From assembly GCF_040892545.1 (NCBI RefSeq), contig NZ_CP156079.1:682001-746000 (forward strand): DNA of 64,000 nucleotides, in the 5' to 3' direction. Positions 8,216 through 16,120 of the stretch are shown here, in pieces (within the stretch, counting starts at the first letter, position 1; the number at the start of each line of letters is the position of its first letter). A program made the translations under genes and the position numbers. The notes under the pieces are model-generated. The model saw only the letters and a list, made by a program, of their open reading frames with translations, was not told the origin of the DNA and did no database searches. Origin of the DNA: Paracidovorax avenae (GTDB lineage Bacteria; Pseudomonadota; Gammaproteobacteria; Burkholderiales; Burkholderiaceae_C).

Positions 8216-11200
8216 ATGCAACGCGATCCGATCGACTCCCTCGCGCCCGATGCGGCGCCCCGCCTGCCCGAGCAGCCCATCAGCCTCGACGTGCTGCGCG
8301 AAAAATACCTCAAGCCCGGAGAGGCCGATGCCGAGACGCTCTACCGGCGCGTGGCCCGCGCCCTGGCCTCGGTCGAGGCACCCGAGGTGCGCGAGGCGAT
8401 CGAGGCGCGCTTTCTCGCCAACCTGCGGGCCGGCGCGATCGGGGCAGGGCGCATCATGAGCGCGGCGGGCACCGACATCCAGGCCACGCTCATCAACTGC
8501 TTCGTGCAGCCCGTGGGCGACTGCATCCAGGGCATGGACGAGGGCGGCTACCCCGGAATCTACGAAGCGCTGCGCGAAGCTGCCGAGACCATGCGGCGCG
8601 GCGGCGGCGTGGGCTACGACTTCTCGCGCATCCGCCCGCGCGGCGCCGAGGTGAAGGGCACGGCCTCGATGGCCTCGGGGCCCTGCAGCTACATCAACGT
8701 GTTCGACCAATCCTGCGCCACCGTGGAGAGCGCGGGCGCACGCCGCGGCGCGCAGATGGGCGTGCTGCGCATCGACCACCCGGACGTGCTGGACTTCATC
8801 ACCGCCAAGCGCACGCCGGGCCGCTGGAACAACTTCAATGTCTCCGTCGGCGTGCCGGATGCCTTCGTGCAGGCCGTGCTGGACGATGCGCCGTGGGAAC
8901 TGGTGCACCCCGCGCGCCCCGGCGCCGCATTGCGCGAAGAGGGCGCCCGCCAGCGCGCCGATGGCCAATGGGTCTACCGCACGCTGCCCGCGCGCGAGCT
9001 GTGGGACACGATCATGCGCTCGGCCTACGACTTCGCCGAGCCGGGCATCCTGTTCCTCGACCGCGTCAACACCGACAACAACCTGGCCTACTGCGAAAGC
9101 ATCGCGGCCACGAATCCCTGCGTGACGGCAGACACATGGGTGATGACGGATGCCGGCCCCGCGCAGGTGGCCGACCTCGTCGGCAGACCCTTCAATGCCA
9201 TCGTGGACGGGCGCGCCTTCCCCACGCTGAGCGCCGGCTTCTTCGCCACCGGCCACAAGCCCGTGCTGCGGCTGCGCACCCGCCAGGGCCACGCGCTGCG
9301 GCTGACGGAAGACCACCCGGTGCGGCGCGTGGCGAAGCAGACCCGCCATGTGCGCGAGGTGGAGTGGATCGCCGCGGGCGCGCTGCAGCCCGGCGACGAC
9401 ATCGTGCTGAACGACCACCGCGCCCTGCCGGGCTGGAAGGGCGAGGGCACCGAGGCCGAAGGCTACCTGCTGGGCCTGCTGATCGGCGATGGCACCTTGA
9501 AGGCCGACAAGGCGGTGATCTCCGTCTGGATTGCGGAAGCGAAGGAAGACGAGCGCCTTGTCGCCAATGGTGCGCCCGTCCCCTCCGCTGGCGCGCACGG
9601 CATCGTGAGGGCTGCCGCAGCGACGCTTGCGCACCGGGCGGATTTCCGCGGCTTTCAGCGCACGGTGGCGCGCAGTGGCGGGGCCTGCGCGGAGCGGCGC
9701 ATGGCCAGCGGCGCCGTGCGTGCGCTGGCGCTGCGCATGGGCATGCGCCCCGGCGCGAAAACCATCACTCCCGCCATGGAGCGCGCGTCGTCCGCCTTCT
9801 CCATGGGCCTGCTGCGCGGCCTCTTCGATACCGATGGTTCTGTGCAGGGCCGCCAGGACAAGGGCGTGAGCGTGCGGCTCGCCCAAAGCGACCTGGAGTT
9901 GCTGCAGACCGTGCAGCGCATGCTGCTGCGCCTGGGCATCGCCTCCACGCTGTACCCGGACCGGCGCACGGCCGGGTTGCGCCTGCTGCCCGACGGGCGC
10001 GGCGGCCGGCAGCCCTGCGCCACACGGGCGCAGCACGAGCTCGTCGTGAGCGGCGACAACCTGCGCGTCTTCGCCGAGCGCATCGGCTTCGAAGATGCGG
10101 ACAAGGCCGGGCGGCTGGTGACGGCGCTCTCCGGTTACCGGCGTGCGCTGAACCGTGAGCCGTTCACCGCCACCGTGCAGGACGTGCTGCCGGACGGACA
10201 CGAAGACGTCTACGACGTCACCGTGGCCGACTGCCATGCCTTCGACGCCAACGGCCTCTGCGTGCACAACTGCGGCGAGCAGCCGCTGCCTTCCTACGGC
10301 TGCTGCGACCTCGGCCCCATCATCCTGCCGCGCTTCGTCCGCCATCCGTTCGGCTTCGCCGGCGAGCCGGCCTTCGATTTCGATGCGTTCGCGGCCAGCG
10401 TCGCCACGCAGGTGCGCGCGCTCGACAACGTGCTGGACGTCACCTTCTGGCCGCTGCCGCAGCAGCGGGCCGAGTCCGCGGCCAAGCGGCGCATCGGCGT
10501 GGGCTTCACGGGCCTGGGCAACACCCTCGCCATGCTGCGCCTGCGCTACGACACCGACGCGGGCCGCGCCATGGCCACGCGCATCGCCGAGTGCATGCGC
10601 GACGCCGCCTATGCCGCCTCGGTGGAGCTGGCGAAGGAAAAAGGCGTGTTTCCGAAGTTCGACGCCGCGGGCTACCTCGCGCCCGGCACCTTCGCGAGCC
10701 GGCTGCCTGCCGCGCTGCAGGAGGCCATCCGCACCCACGGCATCCGCAACAGCCACCTGCTCTCGATCGCGCCCACCGGCACCGTGAGCCTCGCCTTCGC
10801 CGACAACGCCTCCAACGGCATCGAGCCGCCGTTCTCGTGGACGTACACGCGCCGCAAGCGCGAGGCCGACGGCAGCACGAGCGAATACGCGGTGGAAGAC
10901 CACGCCTGGCGACTCTACCGCGCGCTGGGCGGCGACGTGAACGCGCTGCCCGACTACTTCGTGAGCGCGCTGCAGATGCCTGCCGCCGGACACATCGCGA
11001 TGATGGAGGCCGTGCAGCCCTTCATCGACACGGCCATCTCCAAGACCGTGAACGTGCCGGTCGACTACCCCTACGAGGATTTCAAGAACCTTTACCTGCA
11101 CGCCTGGCGCGCGCGGCTCAAGGGGCTGGCCACCTACCGGCCCAACGCCATCCTGGGCGCCGTGCTGGAGGCGCCGGCTGCCGCGCCGGAGGCCGGCGCC

Positions 11201-11884
11201 GCCGCAGCCACGACCGCATCCGCTGCGCACGACGCATCGGAGTCTGCGGAGGGGCCGGCGTCTGTCATGCCTCCCGCCACGCCCGCGGACCCGATGCGCG
11301 CCGTGATCGAAAGCCGCCCCAAGGGCGCGCTCTCCGCCGTCGCCGAGAAGGTCGAGTACTGGACGCAGGACGGCCGCAAGACGCTCTACCTGATCGTCTC
11401 GTTCCTGCCCGTGCCGGACGGGCACGGCGGCACGGTGGACCGCGCGATCGAGTTCTTCATGCCCGTGGGGCAGAGCGGCGAATCGCAGCAGTGGATCACC
11501 TCCAGCATGCGCCTGCTCTCGCTCGCCGCGCGCGGCGGCTTCCTGGAGCGCGCGCTCAGCGACATGCGCAAGGTCGCTTGGGACCGAGGGCCCGTGCGCC
11601 TGGGCACCCACACGCGTGCCGACGGCGCCCGCGTGCCGCTCTGGCACGACTCCGAAGTGGCCGCCATCGCCTACGCGGTGCAGAACATCCTGGCCCAGCG
11701 CGCGGCCGAGCCCGTGGGCCCGATGCGCCAGCAGGAACTGCCGCTGGATGCGCCGGCCGCTGCACCGGGCCTGCCGCCCGCGATGGCGGGGCGCAAATGC
11801 CCGGAATGCGGCGCGCATGCGGTGATCCGCAAGGACGGGTGCGATTACTGCACGCAGTGCGGGCACCTGGGCAGCTGCGGATAA
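8216..11884 (+). CDS. nrdJ: Adenosylcobalamin-dependent (class II) ribonucleoside-diphosphate reductase with intein
   Basis: Makes deoxyribonucleotides using a B12-generated thiyl radical, so it works with or without oxygen. The precursor has 1222 residues; removing the intein (9119-10270) leaves 838. Extein motifs include GGGVGYDFSRIRPRG, RRGAQMGVLRIDHPD and SIAPTGTVSLAFADNASNG. The active-site motif NPCGEQPLP appears only after splicing. The C-terminus ends in a Cys-rich tail (CPECG, CDYCTQCGHLGSCG), typical of class II enzymes and used for re-reduction. The ATG at 8216 is chosen; an in-frame TTG at 8189 with AGGAG upstream is an alternative. No cobalamin riboswitch was recognised in the 168 bases upstream. 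Confidence 0.94.
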   Translation: MQRDPIDSLAPDAAPRLPEQPISLDVLREKYLKPGEADAETLYRRVARALASVEAPEVREAIEARFLANLRAGAIGAGRIMSAAGTDIQATLINCFVQPVGDCIQGMDEGGYPGIYEALREAAETMRRGGGVGYDFSRIRPRGAEVKGTASMASGPCSYINVFDQSCATVESAGARRGAQMGVLRIDHPDVLDFITAKRTPGRWNNFNVSVGVPDAFVQAVLDDAPWELVHPARPGAALREEGARQRADGQWVYRTLPARELWDTIMRSAYDFAEPGILFLDRVNTDNNLAYCESIAATNPCVTADTWVMTDAGPAQVADLVGRPFNAIVDGRAFPTLSAGFFATGHKPVLRLRTRQGHALRLTEDHPVRRVAKQTRHVREVEWIAAGALQPGDDIVLNDHRALPGWKGEGTEAEGYLLGLLIGDGTLKADKAVISVWIAEAKEDERLVANGAPVPSAGAHGIVRAAAATLAHRADFRGFQRTVARSGGACAERRMASGAVRALALRMGMRPGAKTITPAMERASSAFSMGLLRGLFDTDGSVQGRQDKGVSVRLAQSDLELLQTVQRMLLRLGIASTLYPDRRTAGLRLLPDGRGGRQPCATRAQHELVVSGDNLRVFAERIGFEDADKAGRLVTALSGYRRALNREPFTATVQDVLPDGHEDVYDVTVADCHAFDANGLCVHNCGEQPLPSYGCCDLGPIILPRFVRHPFGFAGEPAFDFDAFAASVATQVRALDNVLDVTFWPLPQQRAESAAKRRIGVGFTGLGNTLAMLRLRYDTDAGRAMATRIAECMRDAAYAASVELAKEKGVFPKFDAAGYLAPGTFASRLPAALQEAIRTHGIRNSHLLSIAPTGTVSLAFADNASNGIEPPFSWTYTRRKREADGSTSEYAVEDHAWRLYRALGGDVNALPDYFVSALQMPAAGHIAMMEAVQPFIDTAISKTVNVPVDYPYEDFKNLYLHAWRARLKGLATYRPNAILGAVLEAPAAAPEAGAAAATTASAAHDASESAEGPASVMPPATPADPMRAVIESRPKGALSAVAEKVEYWTQDGRKTLYLIVSFLPVPDGHGGTVDRAIEFFMPVGQSGESQQWITSSMRLLSLAARGGFLERALSDMRKVAWDRGPVRLGTHTRADGARVPLWHDSEVAAIAYAVQNILAQRAAEPVGPMRQQELPLDAPAAAPGLPPAMAGRKCPECGAHAVIRKDGCDYCTQCGHLGSCG
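9119..10270 (+). other. LAGLIDADG-type intein inside NrdJ
   Basis: A 384-residue in-frame protein intron, precursor residues 302-685. It begins with Cys (CVTADTWV, block A) and ends with VHN just before the extein Cys, giving the canonical His-Asn|Cys splice junction. Block B is LTEDHPV. The homing endonuclease motifs YLLGLLIGDGTL and FSMGLLRGLFDTDGSV both keep their acidic residues, so the endonuclease may still be active. Block F reads VYDVTVADCHAFDANGLCVHN over its last 21 positions. The insertion splits NP|CGEQ, so the reductase cannot be active until splicing occurs. Confidence 0.95.
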
Positions 11885-11894
11885 AGAGCGCTCT

Positions 11895-12575
11895 TCAGAC
11901 CGGCGTCGGCACCACCCGCCCCGCCTCCAGGTGCACCACCGACTGCGCCAGCGCCTCGACGTCGCTCGGATCGTGCGTGACCAGCAGCGTGGGCACCTGC
12001 ACGCGCTCCAGCAGTTCCGCGAGTTGGATGCGCAGGCGCGTGCGCAGTTGCGTGTCGAGCGCGGAGAGCGGCTCGTCCAGCAGCAGCAGGCCGGGCTGCG
12101 GCGCCAGCGCCCGTGCGAGCGCCACGCGCTGCCGCTGGCCGCCCGAGAGGTGGCGCGGCCAAGCGCCGCGCAGCGTCTCCAGCCCGAACTGCCGCACGAG
12201 TGATTCGATGCGCTCGCGCGAAGCCGCGTCCGGCCGCTGTCCGAGCCGGCACAGCCCGAAGGCGAGGTTCTGCTCCACCGTCATGTGCGGGAACAGCGCA
12301 TAGTCCTGGAACACCATGCCGACGCTGCGCTCGCGCGCGGGCAGGTGGATGCCGCGGGCGGTGTCCAGCAGCGTGCGGCCCGCCACGCGCACGTGGCCGT
12401 GCACGCCCGGCGCCAGCCCGGCGATCGCCATCAGCACCGTGGATTTGCCCGAGCCGGACGCGCCGACCAGGGCGGTACGCTGCGTCGCCGAGCGCAGGCA
12501 TGCGTCGAGCGCGAAGCTGCGCCCCGGAGACTCCAGCGTCGTCCGCACGTGCAGATCGAGGACGGCGCCGTCCAT
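11895..12575 (-). CDS. modC: Molybdate ABC transporter ATP-binding protein ModC
   Basis: ATPase of the molybdate importer, 226 residues from ATG at 12575. Walker A is GASGSGKST, the signature motif is LSGGQRQRVALARAL, and Walker B is LLLLDEPLSALD with the switch His in LLVTHD. It is shorter than the classical ModC of about 350 residues because the C-terminal molybdate-binding MOP (TOBE) domain is absent; it ends soon after the switch region. This could mean loss of molybdenum feedback at the transporter, or another ATPase subtype. It lies five bases downstream of modB and ends ten bases from the convergent nrdJ stop. Confidence 0.9.
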   Translation of the reverse strand: MDGAVLDLHVRTTLESPGRSFALDACLRSATQRTALVGASGSGKSTVLMAIAGLAPGVHGHVRVAGRTLLDTARGIHLPARERSVGMVFQDYALFPHMTVEQNLAFGLCRLGQRPDAASRERIESLVRQFGLETLRGAWPRHLSGGQRQRVALARALAPQPGLLLLDEPLSALDTQLRTRLRIQLAELLERVQVPTLLVTHDPSDVEALAQSVVHLEAGRVVPTPV

Positions 12576-12580
12576 CGCCC

Positions 12581-13234
12581 TCAGTGCCTCGCCCGCAGCA
12601 GGCGGCTCGACGCCACCAGCACCGCCACGCACACCCCCGAGATCACCAGCGTGAGCCACAGCGCCTGCGCGTCGTTGCCGGCCTGCACCGCGTCGTAGAT
12701 CGCGATGGAGAGCGTCTGCGTCTTGCCGGGCAGGTTGCCGGCGATCATCAGCGTGGCGCCGAACTCGCCCATGGCGCGCGCGAACGCCAGCATCAGCCCG
12801 GCGGCGATCCCGCGCACCGCCAGCGGCAGCGAGATGCGCGCGAACACCTCGAACTCGCCCGCGCCCAGCGTGCGCGCGGCATGCAGCAGCCGCCCGTCCA
12901 CTTCCTCGAAGGCCGCGCGCGCCGCCTTGTAGATGAGCGGCAGCGACACCAGCGATGCCGCGACCACCGCGCCCTGCCAGGTGAACATGAGGTTGATGCC
13001 GAACCAGCGGTCGAGGTACTGGCCGATCGCGCCGTTGCGTCCGATCAGCACGATCAGGTAGTAGCCCAGCACCGTCGGCGGCAGCACCATGGGCAGCATC
13101 AGCAGGGCGTCCGCCGTGTCCTTGCCCGCGAAGTCGCGCCGCGCCATCCACCAGCCCAGGGCGATGCCCACCGCCCCCGCCACGAGCGTGGCGAGCAGGG
13201 CGATCTGCAGCGTTAGCCAGAGGGGGGCGAGCAC
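12581..13234 (-). CDS. modB: Molybdate ABC transporter permease ModB
   Basis: Inner-membrane permease of the molybdate importer. About five hydrophobic segments are visible, starting with LAPLWLTLQIALLATLVAG, together with the family motif for ATPase contact, ARTLGAGEFEVFARISLPLA, followed by AFARAMGEFG. From the GTG at 13234 it has 217 residues. The reading frame stays open upstream through the modA stop region, and no ATG lies nearby; a CTG at 13267 overlapping the modA stop would give 228 residues, closer to the family length. The start is therefore uncertain while the product is not. Confidence 0.88.
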   Translation of the reverse strand: MLAPLWLTLQIALLATLVAGAVGIALGWWMARRDFAGKDTADALLMLPMVLPPTVLGYYLIVLIGRNGAIGQYLDRWFGINLMFTWQGAVVAASLVSLPLIYKAARAAFEEVDGRLLHAARTLGAGEFEVFARISLPLAVRGIAAGLMLAFARAMGEFGATLMIAGNLPGKTQTLSIAIYDAVQAGNDAQALWLTLVISGVCVAVLVASSRLLRARH

Positions 13235-13263
13235 GGGGAGTAACGAGACGGAGGCGTGACCGG

Positions 13264-14073
13264 TCAGGGCTGCGAGAAGCCGAAGCCGCCGAGGATCTTC
13301 TGTCCCGCCTCGCCGCGCACGAAGGCGATGAAATCCCGGCCCAGCGCGGCGTTCCTGCTCGCCGCGATCTGCGCGATCGGGTAGCTCACCGGGGTGGCCG
13401 TCGGCACCGTGAAGGCGATGCGCGTCTTGCCCTGGTCGATCAGCGCATCGGTGCGGTAGACGAAACCGGCATCCACCTCGGCGCGCGCGACGTAGTTCAG
13501 CACCTGCCGCACGCTCTCGCCGTAGATCCATTTCGGCTCCAGCGCCGCGGCCAGCCCGGCGTCCTGCACGGCGGCCATCGTGTAGCGGCCGACCGGCACC
13601 GAAGCCGGCGTGCCGGTGGCGATGCGCCGCAGGCCGGGCCCGGACAGGTCCGCCAGCTTCTGCGGCACCACCGTGGCAGACGCGGGAACGATCAGCACCA
13701 ACGTGTTGCGCGCGAAATCGGCCCGCGTGCCTTCCGCCAGCAGCCGGTCCTTCGCGGCGCGGTCCATCGTCTCCTGGTCGGCCGAGGCGAACACGTCCAC
13801 CGGCGCGCCCTGCCGGATCTGCGCCAGCAGCGGGCCGGAGGCCGCGAAATTGAACGTCATCTTCGCGCCGGGATGCGCCTTCTCGAACGCCTTGCCGATC
13901 GCCTGGAACGCATTCGTCAGGCTGGCGGCCGCGGAGACGATCACCTCCTGGGCCTGTACCGCTGCGGGAGCGAACACGAGCGCGGCCAGTGCCGCCGACA
14001 GCAGCGGGGAGGAGAGCGCGGAACCCACTGCGGAGCGGGCCGTCTTGCCGGAGCGGAAGGAAAAGGCATGCAT
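13264..14073 (-). CDS. modA: Molybdate ABC transporter substrate-binding protein ModA
   Basis: Periplasmic molybdate/tungstate-binding protein. The ATG at 14073 gives 269 residues and a good signal peptide (FRSGKTARS basic part, hydrophobic core, cleavage near AVQAQE); an ATG at 14100 would add nine residues and start inside the operator palindrome. Motifs include VSAAASLTNAFQAIG, FNFAASGPLLAQIRQGAP, DVFASADQETM and AEVDAGFVYRTDAL, all typical of ModA. It heads the modABC operon. High-affinity molybdate uptake suits the neighbouring molybdenum-dependent nitrate reductase. Confidence 0.94.
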   Translation of the reverse strand: MHAFSFRSGKTARSAVGSALSSPLLSAALAALVFAPAAVQAQEVIVSAAASLTNAFQAIGKAFEKAHPGAKMTFNFAASGPLLAQIRQGAPVDVFASADQETMDRAAKDRLLAEGTRADFARNTLVLIVPASATVVPQKLADLSGPGLRRIATGTPASVPVGRYTMAAVQDAGLAAALEPKWIYGESVRQVLNYVARAEVDAGFVYRTDALIDQGKTRIAFTVPTATPVSYPIAQIAASRNAALGRDFIAFVRGEAGQKILGGFGFSQP

Positions 14074-14090
14074 GGGCGGGTCTTTCGAAT

Positions 14091-14113
14091 CGCTATTCAA
14101 AAAATGAATAGCG
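14091..14113. promoter_or_regulatory. ModE-like operator palindrome in the modABC promoter
   Basis: A perfect inverted repeat, CGCTATTCA (14091-14099) and TGAATAGCG (14105-14113), separated by five A residues, extendable by one pair. It lies 18 bases before the modA start and just downstream of a TATGAT hexamer on the minus strand (14116-14121). ModE operators have CGnTATA-like arms around a short spacer, so repression by a molybdate-bound ModE-type protein is plausible. No modE gene is in the window. Similar AT-rich sequences also occur as family-wide intergenic repeats, so the call is an inference. Confidence 0.5.
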
Positions 14114-14228
14114 AAATCATAGCAAGCCGACGCCGACCGGTGATGTGTGCGGGATCACGAGGAGAGCCCGCAGTGCAGTGTGGTGCGGTACTGTGAGCGG
14201 CGGGCAAGGCTGCGCGCGCCTCAGCAGA

Positions 14229-14615
14229 TCACTCCGCCGCGTGGCAGACCGCCTCGATGTTGTGCCCGTCCGGATCGCGCACGAACGCACCGTAGTAGTT
14301 CGGGTGGTAGTGGGGCCGCAGGCCGGGCGGGCCGTTGTCGGTGCCGCCCGCCGCCAGGGCCGCGGCATGGAACGCGTCGACCGCCGCACGGCTCGGCGCG
14401 CGGAAAGCCACGTGGACGGCCGGCCGCTGAGGCCCGCCGCCGCCGATCCAGAAATCGGTCTTGGGCGGCTCGCCGAAGCCCGCCATGTCGGTGCTGCCCG
14501 TCAGCGCCGCGCTCACTTCCATGAGCAGTTGGTAGCCGAGCGGCGCGAGCGCCTGGGTGTAGAACGCCTTGCTTTGAGCGAAGTCGGTGACGGCGACGCC
14601 GGTATGGTCGATCAT
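14229..14615 (-). CDS. VOC-family (glyoxalase/bleomycin resistance-like) protein
   Basis: A 128-residue single-module vicinal oxygen chelate protein. It starts MIDHTGVAVTDFAQSKAFY and ends with GAFVRDPDGHNIEAVCH, the two halves of the fold. The His near the N-terminus and the Glu in HNIEAV are in the positions used for metal binding by this superfamily. The substrate is not predictable; members include dioxygenases, lyases and resistance proteins. The ATG at 14615 follows AGGAGG. It is a single gene between modA and a divergent hemerythrin gene. Confidence 0.85.
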   Translation of the reverse strand: MIDHTGVAVTDFAQSKAFYTQALAPLGYQLLMEVSAALTGSTDMAGFGEPPKTDFWIGGGGPQRPAVHVAFRAPSRAAVDAFHAAALAAGGTDNGPPGLRPHYHPNYYGAFVRDPDGHNIEAVCHAAE

Positions 14616-14750
14616 GTCGGGAGCCCTCCTTGTCCTGACGGTTTCTGGTGGCGAAAGTGTAGGTGCCGGGGTGCTCGGCAGTAGTGCCTCCCATCGTGAC
14701 CCCGCCGCCGGTTTTTTCTGCCGATGCCAGCCCGCAACGGGTTTATTCCG

Positions 14751-15377
14751 ATGATCCGCTCGTCCGTTCCTTTCCCGCCCCGGCCCTCCCGCGCAGTGGC
14801 GCGCGCAGGCACCGATGTCGATTCCGGTGCCAGCGCCCATGAGGTTCCCGGCCTGCGTAGCCCCGCGGCCGGCTTCGATCAGCCGTTCGAGATGCTGCAT
14901 GCCTGCCACGAGCGCGTGCAGCGCACGCTGGGGTTGCTGGCGCGCCTGCGCGACCACCTGCGCCACCAGGGCGCCGACGCCCAGGCCCGCGAGGCCGCGC
15001 GCGACGTGCTGCGCTATTTCGACATCGCTGCGCCGCTGCACCACGAGGATGAGGAGTTGCATGTCTTCCCGCCGCTGCTCGCGCACGGGTCGGCCGCCGT
15101 GGTGGAACTCGTGCAGGCGCTGCAGGCCGAGCATGCCGCCATGGCGCGGCACTGGGCCGAGGCGCGCGTGCCGCTGGCGGCGTTGGCGGAAGGGGCCGCG
15201 GGCGCGGTACCCTGGTCGCCGGAGCAGGAGAAGGTGCTGGACGATTTCGCCGGGCTGTATGCGGAGCACATCGTGCGCGAGGAGTCGGTGGCTTATCCGG
15301 CGGCGCAGGTGTTGTTGGGCGAGAGCGAATGGGCGCCGATGGGGCTGGAGATGGCGCGACGCAGGGGTGGCGAATGA
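14751..15377 (+). CDS. Hemerythrin HHE domain-containing protein
   Basis: A soluble protein of 208 residues from ATG 14751 (217 from ATG 14724; neither has a strong ribosome binding site). The hemerythrin four-helix bundle is marked by di-iron ligand motifs HACHERV, PLHHEDEELHVFPPLL, LQAEHAAM and LYAEHIVREESVAYP. Such proteins bind oxygen, nitric oxide or store iron. Proximity to the nitrate reductase operon makes a nitrosative-stress role thinkable, but it is separated by several unrelated genes, so this is only an inference. Confidence 0.82.
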   Translation: MIRSSVPFPPRPSRAVARAGTDVDSGASAHEVPGLRSPAAGFDQPFEMLHACHERVQRTLGLLARLRDHLRHQGADAQAREAARDVLRYFDIAAPLHHEDEELHVFPPLLAHGSAAVVELVQALQAEHAAMARHWAEARVPLAALAEGAAGAVPWSPEQEKVLDDFAGLYAEHIVREESVAYPAAQVLLGESEWAPMGLEMARRRGGE

Positions 15378-15455
15378 GCGCTAGGGCGCAACGGCGCTCC
15401 CTACAGAGTGTGCGAAGCTGCTTCAGCTAGCGAGGGCATGTCGCTGAGATGCGCC

Positions 15456-15483
15456 AAAAAAGAAAACGCACCCGAAGGTGCGT
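15456..15483 (-). terminator. Rho-independent terminator of the DUF3567 gene
   Basis: On the minus strand, GGTGCGT-AACC-like hairpin arms formed by positions 15466-15472 (ACGCACC) and 15477-15483 (GGTGCGT) enclose a four-base loop. They are followed by a T-rich run (complement of the A-rich 15456-15465). It starts 33 bases after the DUF3567 stop codon, correct orientation and distance for terminating that gene. Confidence 0.8.
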
Positions 15484-15515
15484 ACCAGTGCGCGTGCAAA
15501 GCGGCATGCAGAAGA

Positions 15516-15803
15516 TCAGTGCATCACCACCGGATTCTGCGCCAGCCCCACATACCCGTCGAGCGTGTCGTCCACCTCTTCCTGCGTCGGGGTGTCGCGC
15601 TGCCAGGCGATGATCTGCTGCTGGAACATCTCGGCCCACGAGCCGTCGAGATAAACCTCCTTGCCGGAGCGCTTGTCGACGATCTCGAAGCCGTGGCGCA
15701 CCAACTGGTGCACGGGCGGCACGCCCGCGGGGGCTTCGGCTTCGCCGGTGTCCGGCTGCATGTGGACCACCACGAAGGAGTCGGAGTCGTAGAGCATGTG
15801 CAT
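15516..15803 (-). CDS. DUF3567 family protein
   Basis: A 95-residue acidic, soluble protein of a family found in Burkholderiales and with no established function. Recognisable features are MHMLYDSDSFVVVHM at the start, HQLVRHGFEIVDKRSGKEVYLDGSWAEMFQ (over 20 positions in the middle) and QEEVDDTLDGY near the end. The ATG at 15803 is preceded by GGGGAA. It is a monocistronic gene with its own terminator. Confidence 0.82.
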   Translation of the reverse strand: MHMLYDSDSFVVVHMQPDTGEAEAPAGVPPVHQLVRHGFEIVDKRSGKEVYLDGSWAEMFQQQIIAWQRDTPTQEEVDDTLDGYVGLAQNPVVMH

Positions 15804-16120
15804 GGTGTTCCCCTGTCGGTCAATCGATCGAATCGGATCGTTTCATTGGGTCAGATGACCACCCGGACCGCGAAGTTCAAGACCCCCGGGGCCCGGTGCA
15901 TGCATCCGGCGTGCCGGTCCGGCGGTGGCCGGGCGGAACGCCTGCTGGCTTCGGATGCGTGGCCCCAGTATTTCACGAAAAACCCGACCGTGCGGGGTGT
16001 GGGGCGAAGTCAGGTGCCCGTCCCACGAAGCTGTGGGCGAAACCGCACACGGGCCCGGCATCGCCGCCGCCTTTCGGCGCACATGCCCCTGTCAGTGAGC
16101 AGTCGCTTGCACCGCGCGGA
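15804..16120. other. Intergenic region between DUF3567 and DUF3108 genes
   Basis: These 317 bases should hold the promoter of the minus-strand DUF3567 gene. Short open frames on both strands lack a ribosome binding site and recognisable protein features. No RNA gene, terminator or clear repeat was seen. Confidence 0.5.

Noticed and set aside
7118..11866. A 1582-codon open frame antisense to nrdJ
   Set aside because: His/Arg/Gly-rich composition typical of an antisense shadow; the sense frame shows reductase and intein motifs along its whole length.
11895..13151. A single 418-codon frame joining modC with upstream sequence
   Set aside because: The upstream part is modB read in the wrong frame; modC begins at its own ATG at 12575 and modB has its own frame with proper membrane segments.
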